A stretch of DNA of 61,489 nucleotides from Aquabacterium sp. A7-Y (GTDB taxonomy: Bacteria > Pseudomonadota > Gammaproteobacteria > Burkholderiales > Burkholderiaceae_C). The notes under the pieces were generated by a model. It saw only the letters and a program-made list of their open reading frames with translations. It made no database searches and had not been told where the DNA came from. A program made the position numbers and the translations under genes. Location: positions 1 through 61,489 of the forward strand of contig NZ_JAPFBW010000036.1 in NCBI RefSeq assembly GCF_026153205.1. Reading direction: 5' to 3'. Positions 1 to 7,628 of the stretch are shown in pieces. Numbering within the stretch: position 1 is the stretch's first letter; every line of letters begins with the position of its first letter.

Positions 1-938
1 GTCATGCCTTTATCGACCGCGAGCTTTACCTTCCCAAGAGCTGGACCGACGATCCTGATCGCTGCCGCAAGGCAGGGGTGCCACCCGAGCGGGCGTTCGC
101 CGCGAAGCCGCAGATCGCACAGCGCATGCTGCAGCGCGCCTTGCAAGCAGGGCTACCTTTTGGGTGGGTAGCCGGCGACGAGGTCTACGGCAATGACCGC
201 AGCCTGCGCGTGTGGCTGGAGCAGAACCAGCGCCCTTATGTCATGGCGATTGCCTCCAATAGTTATGTGATGCGCGAGAGCACGCGCAACCAACATGCGG
301 CGACTGCCTCGCAGGACATCCGGGCATCGCAGTGGCGGCGCCTGTCGGCCGGCGACGGCGCCAAGGGCCCCCGTCTGTACGACTGGGCGTGGCTGCCCCT
401 GCTCAGCTGGGGGACCACCATGCAGCGTGGGCTGCTGGTACGCCGCAGCCTGGGTGAGGCGGCTGAACTCGCCTACTACGCCGTCTACGCCCCCTTCCAT
501 ACCCCGCTGCAGGTCTTGGCGCACGTGGCCGGCAGACGCTGGGCCATCGAAGAGTCGTTCGAGAACAGCAAGCAACTCGTTGGCCTCGACCAGTACGAGG
601 TGCGCAGTTGGACCGGCTGGTATCGGCACATCACATTGGCCCTGTTGGCCCATGCCTGCCTGAGCGTCTTGCGCGCCAACGCCATCCAGCTGGACTTCAA
701 AAAGGGGGGCGCGGCCGAAAAGGAACGCTCTTCGCTGCAGGCCTTCAAGGCACACAGGGGGTTGCTGCCGCTGACCGTCCCCGAAGTGCGGCGCCTTCTC
801 CTGGCGCTGCTGCGCCTTCCTGCGCCACCACCTGCACACGCTCTCGCTTGGTCGTACTGGCGCCGACACCATCAGGCTCGTGCTAAAGCCTGCCACTGGC
901 GCCGAAGGCGTCGCAAGAAACTACGACTGCAGTACTAA
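1..938 (+). mobile_element. IS701-family insertion sequence, copy 1, 3' part (left edge of window)
   Basis: The window opens inside this element. Its right end lies at about 938: the bases ACGACTGCAGTACTA just before the end are the reverse complement of the left end seen in the second copy near 60290 (TAGTACTACAGTCGT), so both are taken as terminal inverted repeats. Bases 1-670 align to 60820-61489 with at least ten single-base differences, so the two copies are separate insertions and not an overlap of one sequence with itself. An IS5-family element abuts the right end directly. Confidence 0.85.
3..938 (+). CDS. IS701-family transposase, C-terminal part
   Basis: This is the 3' part of a DDE-type transposase of the IS701 family (DDE_5 superfamily endonuclease), which cuts and rejoins the element's DNA ends. 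The frame is open from base 3 and starts within the stretch FIDRELYLPKSW; the N-terminal part, including the VVDETGFLKKG catalytic segment seen in the second copy, lies outside the window. The C-terminal glutamate region reads RWAIEESFENSK followed by GLDQYEVRSWTGWYRH, typical of the family. The stop codon at 936-938 lies in the terminal inverted repeat. Compared with the copy at the other edge it carries S instead of L after IEE. No frameshift is visible. Confidence 0.9.
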   Translation, partial: HAFIDRELYLPKSWTDDPDRCRKAGVPPERAFAAKPQIAQRMLQRALQAGLPFGWVAGDEVYGNDRSLRVWLEQNQRPYVMAIASNSYVMRESTRNQHAATASQDIRASQWRRLSAGDGAKGPRLYDWAWLPLLSWGTTMQRGLLVRRSLGEAAELAYYAVYAPFHTPLQVLAHVAGRRWAIEESFENSKQLVGLDQYEVRSWTGWYRHITLALLAHACLSVLRANAIQLDFKKGGAAEKERSSLQAFKAHRGLLPLTVPEVRRLLLALLRLPAPPPAHALAWSYWRRHHQARAKACHWRRRRRKKLRLQY

Positions 939-1903
939 GGAAGGTCTGCAAAACCCAGGCGAGTACCTGTTGGGGAGTTGCCGATGTTGGACAGCATGAA
1001 AAAGTTGAGGATCTGCGCGGTGTTTTTCCTCAGCCCTCGATAGCGCACCTTCTGGTAGCTGAACTGCTGCTTGATCACGCGGAACGGGTGCTCGACTTTG
1101 GCGCGTATGCTGGCCTTCATCTTCTCCACCCGCTCGGCCACGATATGCGGTGCAATGAAGGGATTGAGCCGCCTGCGCTCGCCTCGGCGCATCGCGACAT
1201 GCCAAGTGGGGCCGGCGGCCTCCTGCCGTTGGCGCACGCCCTGGTAGCCCGCATCCCCGAAGGCGACGTCTTCGTCTCCATGCGGCAGCGCCCCCGCCAT
1301 GTTCAGGTCGCTGACGGTGGCCGCCGTGCCGGCCACCGTATGCACCAGCCCTGAGGGTGCATCTACTCCGGTATGCGCCTTCATGCCGAAATACCAGTTC
1401 TTTCCCTTCTTCGTCTGCTTCATCTCGGAGTCGCGCTCGCCGTCGGCATTCTGGGTCGAGCTCGGCGCTGAGATCAGGGTGGCGTCCACCGCCGTTCCGG
1501 TACGCATCATCAACCCGTTGGACTGCAGCAGGTCATTGACCACGCGCAGCATGTCCGCCGCCAAATCGTGCTGCTCCAGCAGGTGCCTGAACCTCAGAAT
1601 GGTGCTCTCGTCAGGCAGCCGGGTCGTCACGCCGTCCAACTTGGCGAACTCCCTGTACAGCGGCACGTCGTGCAACGATTCTTCCATCGCCGGGTCGCTC
1701 AGGCCGAACCACTGCTGAAGGTAGTGGATGCGCAGCATCACCTCGATGGCGAACCTCGGACGCCCGGTCTTCGCCTCGGGGCAGTGCGGTTCGACAATCT
1801 GAATCAGCGCCGCCGATGACACCACGCGCTCCATCTGCTCCAAGAACTCGCGCTTGCGCGTCTTCTTGGTCAACAAGTTCAGGCCGAGTCCGAGTTGCTT
1901 CAT
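935..1903 (-). CDS. IS5-family transposase
   Basis: A full-length (322 aa) IS5-family DDE transposase. The N-terminal DUF772 region (residues ~40-110, PEAKTGRPRFAIEVMLRIHY, then QQWFGLSDPAMEE) is followed by the DDE core: GTAVDATLISAPSST with the first catalytic Asp, FGDAGYQGV with the second, and the C-terminal KASIRAKVEHPFRVIK segment with the catalytic Glu. The start ATG gives the usual MKQLGLGLN beginning. The reading frame runs through the left inverted repeat and stops at the flanking IS701 end. The gene appears intact, so this element may still be mobile. Confidence 0.93.
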   Translation of the reverse strand: MKQLGLGLNLLTKKTRKREFLEQMERVVSSAALIQIVEPHCPEAKTGRPRFAIEVMLRIHYLQQWFGLSDPAMEESLHDVPLYREFAKLDGVTTRLPDESTILRFRHLLEQHDLAADMLRVVNDLLQSNGLMMRTGTAVDATLISAPSSTQNADGERDSEMKQTKKGKNWYFGMKAHTGVDAPSGLVHTVAGTAATVSDLNMAGALPHGDEDVAFGDAGYQGVRQRQEAAGPTWHVAMRRGERRRLNPFIAPHIVAERVEKMKASIRAKVEHPFRVIKQQFSYQKVRYRGLRKNTAQILNFFMLSNIGNSPTGTRLGFADLP

Positions 1904-1968
1904 GCGTTCATACTCGGCGGCACACTCCCATCATTCAAGTCCGCTTGGCAAAGTTTTGCAGACCCTCC
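939..1968 (-). mobile_element. Complete IS5-family element
   Basis: About 1.03 kb, bounded by imperfect inverted repeats: left GGAAGGTCTGCAAAACC, right GTTTTGCAGACCCTCC. It lies immediately beside the right end of the IS701 copy. The 4-bp flanks are CTAA on the left and TTAG on the right, which are not a direct target duplication. Either insertion at the IS701 tip was followed by recombination, or the true ends differ by a base or two from those given. Confidence 0.85.
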
Positions 1969-2082
1969 TTAGAGGCCGGATATAGACCTGCAACCTCGTG
2001 CCTGCGAGCAGAACTTCATCGCCCTTGCTCAGCAGGGAGGCATCCATATAGACGAACGACGGCGCAGCTACCGGGAAGGAAA

Positions 2083-2301
2083 ATCAACGGCATCAAGCCG
2101 CTGCCGATAAAGCCGGAGTCAGAAGAGTTTCTCGAATGGGAGGAGCAGGTCACGCGACACATCGAAGAACAGGGTGAGGTCGACCGGTCGGATGCGCAAG
2201 GCATCATGATGTGCCGGGACCGCTTGCTGCGCCGCTGCTACAGTGAGGGGAAGAGCCCGGCGGAGACGCGCGAGCTCTTGCTGGATTCGCCCGCGGATTA
2301 A
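2083..2301 (+). CDS. Hypothetical protein, 5' end unclear
   Basis: An open frame of about 72 codons with protein-like composition: INGIKPLPIKPESEEFLEW at its beginning, then a charged helical stretch ending in the stop at 2299-2301. There is no ATG or convincing ribosome binding site at the 5' end, and the frame is open back into the IS5 element, so the N-terminus was probably removed by the rearrangement around 1970. I do not recognise the family. It precedes the CsbD gene by about 90 bases in the same direction. Confidence 0.35.
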   Translation: MNGIKPLPIKPESEEFLEWEEQVTRHIEEQGEVDRSDAQGIMMCRDRLLRRCYSEGKSPAETRELLLDSPAD

Positions 2302-2388
2302 TGAATGATGCACCCGACAACCGGCAAGACCAATGGCGATCTTGCTTTCAGCCGCGCGACGCAGGTGGATAAAATTATGTAGATTCAA

Positions 2389-2550
2389 ATGAACTGGGAC
2401 CGCATCGAAGGGAACTGGAAACAAGCCACGGGCAGGGCCAAGGAGCAGTGGGGCAAGCTGACCGATGACGACCTTTACGCCGTCGCTGGCCGCCGGGACC
2501 ACAAGATCCAGGAACGCTATGGCGTGGCCAGGGACGAAGCCGAAAGGTAG
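2389..2550 (+). CDS. CsbD-family stress protein, truncated by a premature stop
   Basis: MNWDRIEGNWKQATGRAKEQ starts a classic CsbD domain (PF05532), a small hydrophilic protein induced by general stress; the biochemical role is unknown. After 53 residues (ending RDEAER) the frame stops at TAG. In the inverted copy of the following DNA near 17490 the same position reads CAG and continues QLAEWQRKTSDSWFT, the usual CsbD ending. The TAG is therefore most simply a C-to-T nonsense change. Downstream the frame runs antisense into the Crp-like gene, so the original 3' end is lost in any case. The core helices are still present and the shortened protein might be stable. Confidence 0.7.
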   Translation: MNWDRIEGNWKQATGRAKEQWGKLTDDDLYAVAGRRDHKIQERYGVARDEAER

Positions 2551-3015
2551 CTTGCCGAGTGGCAGCGCAAGGCGAGCGATTCGTGGTTCACGGTGGCTGT
2601 GCACACAGATCACATCGAAGCACGTTCTATTGCGCCACCTTGGCCGGAAGGAGGCGGGCGTACTCCTTCTTCACGACCGCATAGCATTCGCAAGTCCGCC
2701 GTTCGAGCCCGGCGCGGTCGACCACAGTGATGTGACCCCGTTTGTAGTTGATGAGTCCGGCTCGCTGCAAGCTGACGGCCGCCTCGGTCACCCCCTCGCG
2801 GCGCACGCCCAGCATGTTGGCGATGAGTTCCTGCGTCATGACCAGTTCGGGTTCCTGCAGGCGGTCGAGGCTGAGCAGCAGCCAACGACACAGCTGTTGG
2901 TCCAGCGAGTGGTGCCGGTTGCACACCGCCGTCTGCGCCATCTGCGTGATCAAGGCTTGCGTGTAGCGCAGTAGCAGATGCAGCACCGGACCGGAGCGGT
3001 TGAACTCATCCTTGA
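2543..3015. repeat. Inverted repeat arm 1 (3' part of Crp-like gene plus CsbD tail)
   Basis: This stretch reappears in inverse orientation at about 16990-17497. Identity is very high around the gene's 3' end and falls toward the middle of the Crp-like gene. The repeat includes the intergenic sequence and the CsbD tail beyond the stop. The two arms enclose about 14 kb. Confidence 0.85.
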
Positions 3016-3346
3016 GCAGCTGCGCGCGCATGCGAAACCCTTGCCCAGCGCTTTGCACGACCGAACGACTGGGCGTGGTTTCCCCGCCCATGAAGAGCGA
3101 AACCCCGACGATGCCCTCGTTGCCGACGACGGCGATCTCGGCCGACGCGCCGTCTTCCAGCACGTACAGCAGCGACACGATGGAGGTGGTCGGAAAGTAC
3201 ACGTGCGTCATCGCGACGCCGGACTCGTACAGGACTTCGCCGAGCGGCATATTGACCGATTCAAGCGCTGGCAGCCAGCGCGCCCACTCGGCGTTGGGCA
3301 GCGCCGCGAGAAGATGGTTCTGCCGAGGATCCGGACACATTGGCAT
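2627..3346 (-). CDS. Crp/Fnr-family transcriptional regulator
   Basis: A 239-aa regulator with an N-terminal cyclic-nucleotide-binding-like beta-roll (residues ~20-130, with GEVLYESG and NEGIVGVSLFMGG) and a C-terminal winged helix (ELIANMLGVRREGVTEAA as the helix-turn-helix). Only one cysteine is present near the N-terminus, so it lacks the FNR iron-sulfur cluster ligands and should not sense oxygen as FNR does. Start: ATG at 3346 (MPMCPDPRQN); the frame is open further upstream but without family similarity. Similar regulators are frequent in Burkholderiales stress islands. A partial inverted copy of its 3' half lies at 16975-17409. The effector and targets are not known from the sequence. 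Confidence 0.88.
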   Translation of the reverse strand: MPMCPDPRQNHLLAALPNAEWARWLPALESVNMPLGEVLYESGVAMTHVYFPTTSIVSLLYVLEDGASAEIAVVGNEGIVGVSLFMGGETTPSRSVVQSAGQGFRMRAQLLKDEFNRSGPVLHLLLRYTQALITQMAQTAVCNRHHSLDQQLCRWLLLSLDRLQEPELVMTQELIANMLGVRREGVTEAAVSLQRAGLINYKRGHITVVDRAGLERRTCECYAVVKKEYARLLPAKVAQ

Positions 3347-3528
3347 GGCAACTCCAGCAGGGGTTCGACACTTACAGGCGTTCAAAGTGGTGGCCGTGCG
3401 CGGGAGTCGACACTTCGAGTATAGGCAGACGGCGCGCACCCTGTGTCCGGCGTCGGACAGAGAGGGGCCATGGAACCGGAACACCGGCCGGGGTGGCGCA
3501 ACACCAGGGAACACGCAGGCGGCCAGAG

Positions 3529-4587
3529 CTATTGATCGAGCTCTCCGTCGTCGATCCAGGCTTCGAGCAGCGTGTAGGCCACAGCGAGCACGACGGGTCC
3601 GACGAAGATACCCACCAGGCCGAAGGCCAGCAGCCCGCCGATGACGCCGGCAAAGATGAGCAGTAGCGGCAAGTCGGCGCCGCGTTTGATGAGCACCGGT
3701 CGGAGGAAGTTGTCCATCGTCACCACAATCACGGACCACACGAGAAGGAAGGTGCCCCAGGCCGTCTCACCGGTCCAGTAGAGCCAGATGACCGCCGGAA
3801 ACAGCACTGCGGACGGTCCGACCTGCGCGATGCAGAGAAAGAGCATCGCGGCCGTGAGCAGTCCGGCCAGGGGCACGCTAGCGATCGCGAGGCCGAGGCC
3901 TCCCACCCCGGACTGCACCACCGCCGTGACCACCACACCGAGCGCGACGCCGCGGATCGCCTGTCCCGCGAGTTGCACCGCGTTCTCGCCGCGCTCTCCG
4001 GCCAGGCGGCGGCCGAAGCGCGCCGCCGTCAGAGCCGCAGCTTCGCCGCTTGCAAACATCAGCGCCGCGAGAACGAGCGTGAGCAGGAACTGCACGAACA
4101 GGATCCCGACATCGCCGGCCTGGGTGACGAACCACCTGGTCACGCTGCCGGCATACGGCGTCAATCTCGCCAGCAGCCCCTCGACACCCGAAGCAGCCAC
4201 CTGCTCCCACGCCAAAGCCAGCTTCGCGCCGACATACGGCAGATCGGCAAGCCAGCCCGGCGGCGCCGGCATGCGAAAGCTGGCGATCGATTTCATCCGG
4301 GCGACGATCTCCTCCGCGTTCAGCACCAGCGTGCCGATGGCCAGCGCCAGCGGCACCATAAACACAAGCAGCAGGGTCAAGGTCATCGCCCCTACCGCAA
4401 GGGACCGGCGTCTCCAAAGCCGGCTCTGGAACCAGAGCATGACCGGCCACGTGGCGACGACGATCATCGTCGCCCAGATCGCGGCGGCCAGGAACGGTCG
4501 CAGGATCCAGAACGAGGTGACGATCAGCGCACCCAGGAAGATCACGCTCAGAAGCGTGCGGGCGAGCTCGCGTTGAGCTTGTGCCAT
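3529..4587 (-). CDS. AI-2E family transporter (PerM/YdiK-like)
   Basis: A 352-aa polytopic inner-membrane protein of the AI-2E transporter family (PF01594), whose members are proposed to export autoinducer-2 or act as Na+/H+ antiporters. Visible features are hydrophobic helices at residues ~10-55 and 65-95, a soluble loop at ~95-140, and a C-terminal bundle from ~150 with the family-typical segments SGVGGLGLAIASVPLAGLL and MDNFLRPVLIKRGADLPLL. It ends in an acidic tail. Length is normal and start ATG 4587 fits the first helix. The substrate cannot be predicted. It is transcribed in the same direction as the Crp-like gene, about 180 bases upstream of it. Confidence 0.88.
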   Translation of the reverse strand: MAQAQRELARTLLSVIFLGALIVTSFWILRPFLAAAIWATMIVVATWPVMLWFQSRLWRRRSLAVGAMTLTLLLVFMVPLALAIGTLVLNAEEIVARMKSIASFRMPAPPGWLADLPYVGAKLALAWEQVAASGVEGLLARLTPYAGSVTRWFVTQAGDVGILFVQFLLTLVLAALMFASGEAAALTAARFGRRLAGERGENAVQLAGQAIRGVALGVVVTAVVQSGVGGLGLAIASVPLAGLLTAAMLFLCIAQVGPSAVLFPAVIWLYWTGETAWGTFLLVWSVIVVTMDNFLRPVLIKRGADLPLLLIFAGVIGGLLAFGLVGIFVGPVVLAVAYTLLEAWIDDGELDQ

Positions 4588-4778
4588 GGTGGCCCTCCGA
4601 AGTTGCGATCATGATGCGCTGACAGCCGCCAGGCGTAGCAGCGCAGCTTCCGAGCGAACTCGCGCACGGGGATGACGCCGCATGCGCTCGGCGCGCATGC
4701 ACCAGTCCTCCAACTGTTCCACAGGTGGCCACTGAGCGCTGCTGCGCTGTGCGCGGCCTGGGCCCGGGAGTTGATGAA

Positions 4779-5123
4779 GTGATCCGCATCGACGCCCTGT
4801 GGCTGTCGGTGCAGCCCATGGACAGGCGAACCGATGCCGACCGGCTGCTGGCCCAGATGGTCAAGGTTCTCGGCGCCGCGCAGGCCCATCACGGACACCT
4901 GTTTGCCAATGGTCGGGCCAGCCGCGTCAAGCTGCTGGTTCACGACGGCTTCGGCGTGTGGTGTGCCGCGCGCCCGCTGAACACCGGCAGCTTCGTCTGG
5001 CCGCGCAACCTGGACGCCGCGGCGACGCCACCGTTGCAGCTGATCCAGCAGCCGTTCGACGTACTGGTGGTCGGGTTGCCGTGGCAGCGCCTGGAACAGC
5101 TGCGCGTGATCTTGCGGCTGTAG
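4779..5123 (+). CDS. tnpB: IS66-family accessory protein TnpB, solitary
   Basis: A 114-aa protein with the IS66 Orf2/TnpB signature (PF05717): IRIDALWLSVQP at the start, then HHGHLFANGRASRVKLLVHD, FGVWCAARPLNTGSFVWP and the terminal VVGLPWQRLEQLR. A GTG at 4779 gives the usual start and full length. TnpA and the TnpC transposase that normally flank it are absent, so this is a leftover of an IS66 element although the frame is intact. Related relics lie at 18450-19773 and 50410-50825. Confidence 0.88.
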   Translation: MIRIDALWLSVQPMDRRTDADRLLAQMVKVLGAAQAHHGHLFANGRASRVKLLVHDGFGVWCAARPLNTGSFVWPRNLDAAATPPLQLIQQPFDVLVVGLPWQRLEQLRVILRL

Positions 5124-5131
5124 CCGACTCA

Positions 5132-5480
5132 ATGACAAGGAACGCAACGTTCTGCGCCTCGGCCTTCCGCTGGCCTGGCCTTGCCAGGTGGTGGCGCCCT
5201 GTCACAGCCCTGCTCGCCGCGGCCACCTTCGCCTTCGCCGCAACCCTGTACCAGCGGCAGACGCCCTCTCCTATCCTGCCTCCACCTACTGGTGAGACTG
5301 GTGGCGCGGCTGGCACTTCTATGAAGAGCCCGAGCCTGAGCCGAAGGAAGAGCGTCCGACGCCGGAGAAGAAGGCCGCCCCAAAGAAGGAAGCCGCCAAG
5401 CCCGACAACCGCCCGCACGAGCTCGTCCTCTTCGAGCACCTCAAGAAGAAGGTAAAGGGAGTACCGCAACACCTCCATCA
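5132..5480 (+). pseudogene. Relic of F-type conjugation gene traF, 5' part
   Basis: One frame gives a signal-peptide-like N-terminus (MTRNATFCASAFRW to TALLAAATFAFAATLYQ). A shifted frame then reads ADALSYPASTYW, an in-frame TGA, and DWWRGWHFYEEPEPEPKEE, followed by a Pro/Lys/Glu-rich linker and RPHELVLFEHLKKKV. A signal peptide, a GWxFYEEP segment and a Pro-rich linker in that order resemble the N-terminal part of TraF/TrbB-like pilus assembly proteins. One frameshift, one stop and loss of the thioredoxin-like C-terminal part show it is dead. The family call is an inference from a short region. Confidence 0.4.
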
Positions 5481-5544
5481 TCAGCCCCCGAGGTCAAACG
5501 TCCTCCGAAAAATGAAGCTCGAGGCGCAGGCATCACTGAGCTAA

Positions 5545-6255
5545 TTGGGGTGCGGTACCGCTCACGCGCTGCGGCGCGATGAAACAGACGCTGCTTTCTC
5601 CTGGCGTCGCCGGTGCCATCGGCGAGCCAACGGGTCGAGCACTTGCCGGTCGACGTTCGGACGATAGGCGGCGCGCGGCGCCGCGGCGTCGACAAAGTGC
5701 AGGGCGCCCGTTTCGCTGCCATAGCGCGTCCTCCTGTTGGGCTGTCAGGATTCCACCATGACTCTCCGGTACCGAGCACCCAGTTCGACCACTCCGGTTT
5801 GCGCCATGAGCCAAGGGCTCGCTGGCGGCATACCCCGGCACCTGAGGCGTGCAAGAAATCGATCCATCGCCCTCCCCCACCTACCTTCCGAGTCGGGCGG
5901 TGAGTCTCCCCGCAGGGAGCCACTCGGTATCAACGGCGCCGGCTGCTGTCGTGGCCGTCGATCAACGAGGTTGTCTCGCAGAGCCCGAGACGGTCCATCT
6001 GCCGAGGCGGACGCTGTGTGCGGTAACAGACAGTCGAGCTGCGCCGACCTCTGCACACTAGGCAGTCTGACTGAGTAGCTCATCGCCATTGTTCCGCACC
6101 GGCATCGCTTGTCGCTACTTGACATTCCCGAGATGGTGTCGCCGGAACGTGGCGCCGCGCGACCACGTTGCGGTTCCCACGGTATTTGTCGCCGTTCACC
6201 GCGGTAGGGCGCGGGCTACTGACAGATCGCGTCAGCGCTCCTTGAAAGTACTGTC
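5545..6255. other. Gene-free mosaic stretch
   Basis: About 700 bases without a convincing gene. It holds an IS481 5'-end relic (5719-5785, listed separately). A weak palindrome-like sequence GTGCGGTACCGC lies at ~5550-5561, related to the motif described at 8266 and 10127. The open frames here lack ribosome binding sites and family similarity. Confidence 0.5.
5719..5785 (-). mobile_element. IS481-family 5'-end relic
   Basis: Read on the minus strand, the bases GGAGAGTCATGGTG, a variant of GAAATCC, CCCAACAGGAGGACGCG and CTATGGCAGC match the left end and transposase start of the IS481 element at 19774. After ATGGCAGC the sequence departs from the transposase. It is a short end fragment only. 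Confidence 0.7.
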
Positions 6256-6609
6256 ATGAAGATTCCCATTGAAACGAAACCGGCCCTGTGGGGCTTCTTG
6301 GGCGGTGCAGTCGCACTCGCCGTTGGTGGATTCGCCTGGGGCGGCTGGACCACCAACGCCAGGGCCGAAGCCAAGGCGCTGAGAGAGAGCAGCCAAGCCG
6401 TTGTCTTGGCTCTCGCCCCCGTGTGTGCCGACAAGTTCCAGCGCACGAGTGATGCGCCGGCCAATCTGTCTGCGCTCAGGAAGGTCGACCCATGGTCACA
6501 AGGAAGCTTCGTCGAGAAGGGCGGATGGGCGGCAGTACCGGGGACCCATTCGTCCGAGCAGGTTGCGGCCGTGGCCAAAGCGTGTGCGGTTGTGCTGATC
6601 GGGGATTGA
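6256..6609 (+). CDS. Small membrane protein, paralogue of the protein at 14447-14800
   Basis: A 117-aa protein starting MKIPIETKPALWGFLGGAVA. A single N-terminal transmembrane helix (residues ~10-30, ending WGGWTT) is followed by a soluble domain containing LAPVCADKFQR and DPWSQGSFVEKGGWAAVPG. The gene at 14447-14800 on the other strand encodes a protein of identical length with the same blocks, so the pair arose by duplication. I do not recognise a named family. The conserved cysteine, the WSQG...GGWAAVPG block and a second cysteine near the C-terminus suggest a folded periplasmic domain anchored in the inner membrane. Confidence 0.75.
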   Translation: MKIPIETKPALWGFLGGAVALAVGGFAWGGWTTNARAEAKALRESSQAVVLALAPVCADKFQRTSDAPANLSALRKVDPWSQGSFVEKGGWAAVPGTHSSEQVAAVAKACAVVLIGD

Positions 6610-6672
6610 ACGAAGCTCCACCTTTGCATGGTCATTCATTCAAGTGGATCAACCGCTCTGCGAAAGGAGACG

Positions 6673-6807
6673 ATGGTGTCCAAAGGTCGACGTGGCAACA
6701 AGGAAGCGAAGAAGCCGAAGAAGGCGGGGTCGCCGATTCAGCCCTTAGCGCCTGCCGGTGTGAACCCAATCGCGACTGGCGTGGCGCCGCCTCAGCTCAA
6801 GAAGTAG
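6673..6807 (+). CDS. Short basic hypothetical protein (44 aa)
   Basis: MVSKGRRGNKEAKKPKKAGS opens a Lys-rich 44-aa frame that ends PPQLKK. A clear ribosome binding site (AAAGGAGA) lies just upstream of the ATG at 6673, and the gene follows the 117-aa membrane protein by about 60 bases in the same direction. The composition suggests an unstructured nucleic-acid-binding or spacer peptide, but there is no domain to name. The assignment rests on the ribosome binding site and position. Confidence 0.5.
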   Translation: MVSKGRRGNKEAKKPKKAGSPIQPLAPAGVNPIATGVAPPQLKK

Positions 6808-7065
6808 CGAGCGTTGTTGCACAGCATGGTGATCCTGCGACTCAAGCCGGTGGACCAGCAGTGCAGCTTTTGGGGAGTGGGCCGCGCCCGGCGTGCCGCG
6901 CCGAATCGGCAGGCATCGCCAGCACGGCGCCACCTCGTTTGCTCACCCGCCGGGTCGTATACGGCGAAGCACAGACACCGCTGTGCGCCCAAGACCACAC
7001 GCTTTGTAAAGGGGCTGTCAGGCGACAACCGCCATCGGGCCCGATCACCACGTCAGGAGAACGGC

Positions 7066-7344
7066 ATGGGTCAGTTTCGTAGAGGAATTTCCTTCGACGC
7101 GCAGGCAGAAGACGGCTGCGCCTACAGCGTCGTTGCGTGGGTGGAGTACATCAACACGGACGAGGGTGCGTCGGAGGGCTGCAACTGGGTGCCCAGCGGC
7201 TTCGAGTCGCTGCGCCTCGAAGACGGACGTCACGTCCGGGCAGTGGGTGATGAGCGCTATGAGATCGGCTCCTCAGGCGTGGTTCTGCACCGAAGCGCTA
7301 CGGTGGACGGTTTCGGTGCGGCTCCAGCACGAGCCGGCTTGTGA
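7066..7344 (+). CDS. Small hypothetical protein, translationally coupled to DUF1488 gene
   Basis: A 92-aa protein from the ATG at 7066 (MGQFRRGISFDAQAEDG), preceded by CAGGAGA at good spacing. Acidic and beta-strand-like in composition: VVAWVEYINTDEG, SLRLEDGRHVRAVGDERYEI. The longer frame upstream lacks a better start. Its stop overlaps the GTG start of the next gene (GTGA), a typical sign of coupled translation. Family unknown to me; small proteins of this type accompany DUF1488 genes in stress islands. Confidence 0.6.
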   Translation: MGQFRRGISFDAQAEDGCAYSVVAWVEYINTDEGASEGCNWVPSGFESLRLEDGRHVRAVGDERYEIGSSGVVLHRSATVDGFGAAPARAGL

Positions 7345-7628
7345 CTGTTGTGCCCACCGCTCCATTCTTTCATCCGGCTTCCAGTGCGCTGCGCTTCTGG
7401 GTGCTGCAGGACGATGGCCACTATATCGGCGCCACAATCTCAAAGGAAACGCTGCACTATTGCTTCCACGGGGATAGCTATGGAGAGAACGCAGTAGCGA
7501 TCTACGAGGCGAACCGCCAATGCATCGACGATGCAGTGCGGCGCCGAGCTGGCGCAGGCTCACGGGAGCCAGTGATGCTGCGCGATGCGGACGTGTCCGG
7601 GCCTCCGTCTCCGCGACTGGGTGAGTGA
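7341..7628 (+). CDS. DUF1488-like protein
   Basis: A 95-aa protein from a GTG start that overlaps the preceding stop. It shows the DUF1488 pattern: an N-terminal ALRFWVLQDDGHYIGATIS strand-rich part, a central helix with AIYEANRQCIDDAVRRR and a C-terminal EPVMLRDAD strand. DUF1488 proteins are about 80-90 aa and of unknown function. Together with its coupled neighbour it forms a two-gene unit. The match is by pattern only. Confidence 0.6.
   Translation: MTVVPTAPFFHPASSALRFWVLQDDGHYIGATISKETLHYCFHGDSYGENAVAIYEANRQCIDDAVRRRAGAGSREPVMLRDADVSGPPSPRLGE

Noticed and set aside
939-1968. Target-site duplication of the IS5 element
   Set aside because: The flanks CTAA and TTAG are inverse complements, not direct repeats.
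2627-3346. Local Crp-like proteins as the regulator of the TTG-N8-CAA sites
   Set aside because: They lack the FNR/Anr cysteine ligands and have different recognition helices; the regulator is probably elsewhere in the genome.
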